Part shown: in pieces, positions 7,974 to 8,777 of the stretch
How positions within the stretch are numbered: the first letter of the stretch is position 1
Layout: the number at the start of each line of letters is the position of its first letter
NCBI GenBank assembly: GCA_002340405.1
Contig: DDLZ01000080.1
Span: 1-8,777, forward strand
Direction of reading: 5' to 3'
Length of the DNA: 8,777 bases
From: Bacteroidales bacterium UBA2559
GTDB taxonomy: Bacteria; Bacteroidota; Bacteroidia; Bacteroidales; Bacteroidaceae
Notes under the pieces: generated by a model
Told to the model about the DNA's origin: nothing
Databases searched by the model: none
The model's input: the letters and a program-made list of their open reading frames with translations, nothing else
Made by a program: the position numbers and the translations under genes

Positions 7974-8777
7974 ATGTCTGAAATGATTATACGCAGCATT
8001 GCGCTGCACTTTGTCGGCAACCGTACCAATGACGAGCCTTTTCTTCTTTCAAAGAAGCCTTATGCTATGACCGGGGATATGAATGCTCTGCTTACGGAGT
8101 ATTTTGTAAGCTCGTTTAAGAGTGAGGAACGATTTAATTTCCATGATGATATGGGGCTTGAGAATAATCGCGTATTCCGTCTGGTCAGTGATATATTCGA
8201 TAATCCCCACATGCTGTATGACTTTTCGGTAGATCTGGCCACCCATCTGTACGATAATTGCGACCACCCCAAGATCAAGGGCGGTTACTTTATTGTGGCT
8301 CATATAACGGGTCTAGGTTTGGGAAGTGAGATAGACGAGGCTGTCGGTCTCTTCAAGATTGAGAATAAGGAGACATTTATAACTGTAGAATATGATGATG
8401 ATGAGTTCGATATCACTCCAATTGATGGTATAAACCTGAAGCGACTTGATAAAGGCTGCCTTATAATGAACTATGAGCGTGAAAAAGGCTATATGGTGGC
8501 CGTAGTGGATAAGACCAACGCACAGAGTGCAAGCTATTGGGTAGATGATTTTCTACACCTTAAACGCCGTCAGGATTCATACTTTCAGACCGAAAACGTG
8601 ATGGATATGGCTCGCAATTTTGTAGCAGAGGAACTGCCCAAACAGTTCGATCTGAACCGTGCCGACCAGGCAGACCTGCTTAACCGCACTATGTACTATT
8701 TCAAGAATACCCCTCAATTCGATATGACCGGATTCGGAGAACAGGTGATGGCACAGCCCGAGGTCGTGGATATGTAA
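7974..8777 (+). CDS. Nucleoid-associated protein, NA37/YejK family, apparently C-terminally truncated
   Basis: Resembles the NA37 (YejK/NdpA-like) proteins found in the nucleoid fraction; their molecular role is poorly known. Recognisable parts are MIIRSIALHFVGNR at the start, GGYFIVAHITGLGL (103-116, like GGFVLFCHY in E. coli YejK), the acidic stretch EYDDDEFDI (139-147) and SYWVDDFLHLKRRQDSY (187-203). The 267-residue frame ends VVDM then TAA, the final codon of the window. E. coli YejK is about 335 residues and Bacteroidota relatives, as I recall, about 340-350, so roughly 70-80 C-terminal residues are missing. This could be a nonsense or frameshift change or a shorter variant; sequence beyond 8777 is needed to tell. 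It starts 12 nt after atpG without a visible promoter or terminator, so cotranscription is likely. Confidence 0.8.
   Translation: MSEMIIRSIALHFVGNRTNDEPFLLSKKPYAMTGDMNALLTEYFVSSFKSEERFNFHDDMGLENNRVFRLVSDIFDNPHMLYDFSVDLATHLYDNCDHPKIKGGYFIVAHITGLGLGSEIDEAVGLFKIENKETFITVEYDDDEFDITPIDGINLKRLDKGCLIMNYEREKGYMVAVVDKTNAQSASYWVDDFLHLKRRQDSYFQTENVMDMARNFVAEELPKQFDLNRADQADLLNRTMYYFKNTPQFDMTGFGEQVMAQPEVVDM

Overview
The window is a stretch of a Bacteroidota chromosome, most likely from the order Bacteroidales. Three things point there. The F-type ATP synthase genes run beta, epsilon, unknown membrane protein, a, c, b, delta, alpha, gamma. The beta subunit has an insertion before its [11 protein letters not shown] segment, and epsilon has only 78 residues. 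Start codons lack clear Shine-Dalgarno sequences, and promoter-like TAnnTTTG boxes replace E. coli-type -10 boxes. I cannot resolve genus or family.

Layout. Positions 1-326 (minus strand) hold the first 108 codons of a sodium/calcium antiporter that runs off the left edge. Positions 327-708 are an AT-rich divergent intergenic region. It contains a -7-type box right before each of the two flanking genes, an AT-rich palindrome upstream of atpD, and a well-formed minus-strand intrinsic terminator (359-392) that ends no gene I can identify. Positions 709-7961 are one tightly packed plus-strand cluster: atpD, atpC, a small four-helix membrane protein, atpB, atpE, atpF, atpH, atpA, atpG. Junctions are overlapping or separated by at most 12 nt, except the 44 nt after atpC. 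Positions 7974-8777 hold a nucleoid-associated protein of the NA37/YejK family, 12 nt after atpG. Its reading frame stops at the last base of the window, well short of the usual family length.

Together the eight recognised subunits encode a complete F1Fo ATP synthase: F1 = alpha, beta, gamma, delta, epsilon; Fo = a, b, c. Walker A and B motifs, the alpha arginine finger, the subunit a essential arginine (R323) and the subunit c carboxylate (E68) are all present, so the enzyme looks functional. The c subunit lacks the side chains that ligate Na+ in sodium-dependent c-rings, so coupling to protons is the likelier reading.

Most of the window is ordinary, well-conserved machinery; I did not find a clear new system. 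The points most worth a second look are the orphan terminator with a possible small RNA or leader in the intergenic region, the repeat-rich N-terminal extension of subunit a, the unassigned membrane protein, and the early stop of the NA37 gene and its placement behind the ATP synthase genes.
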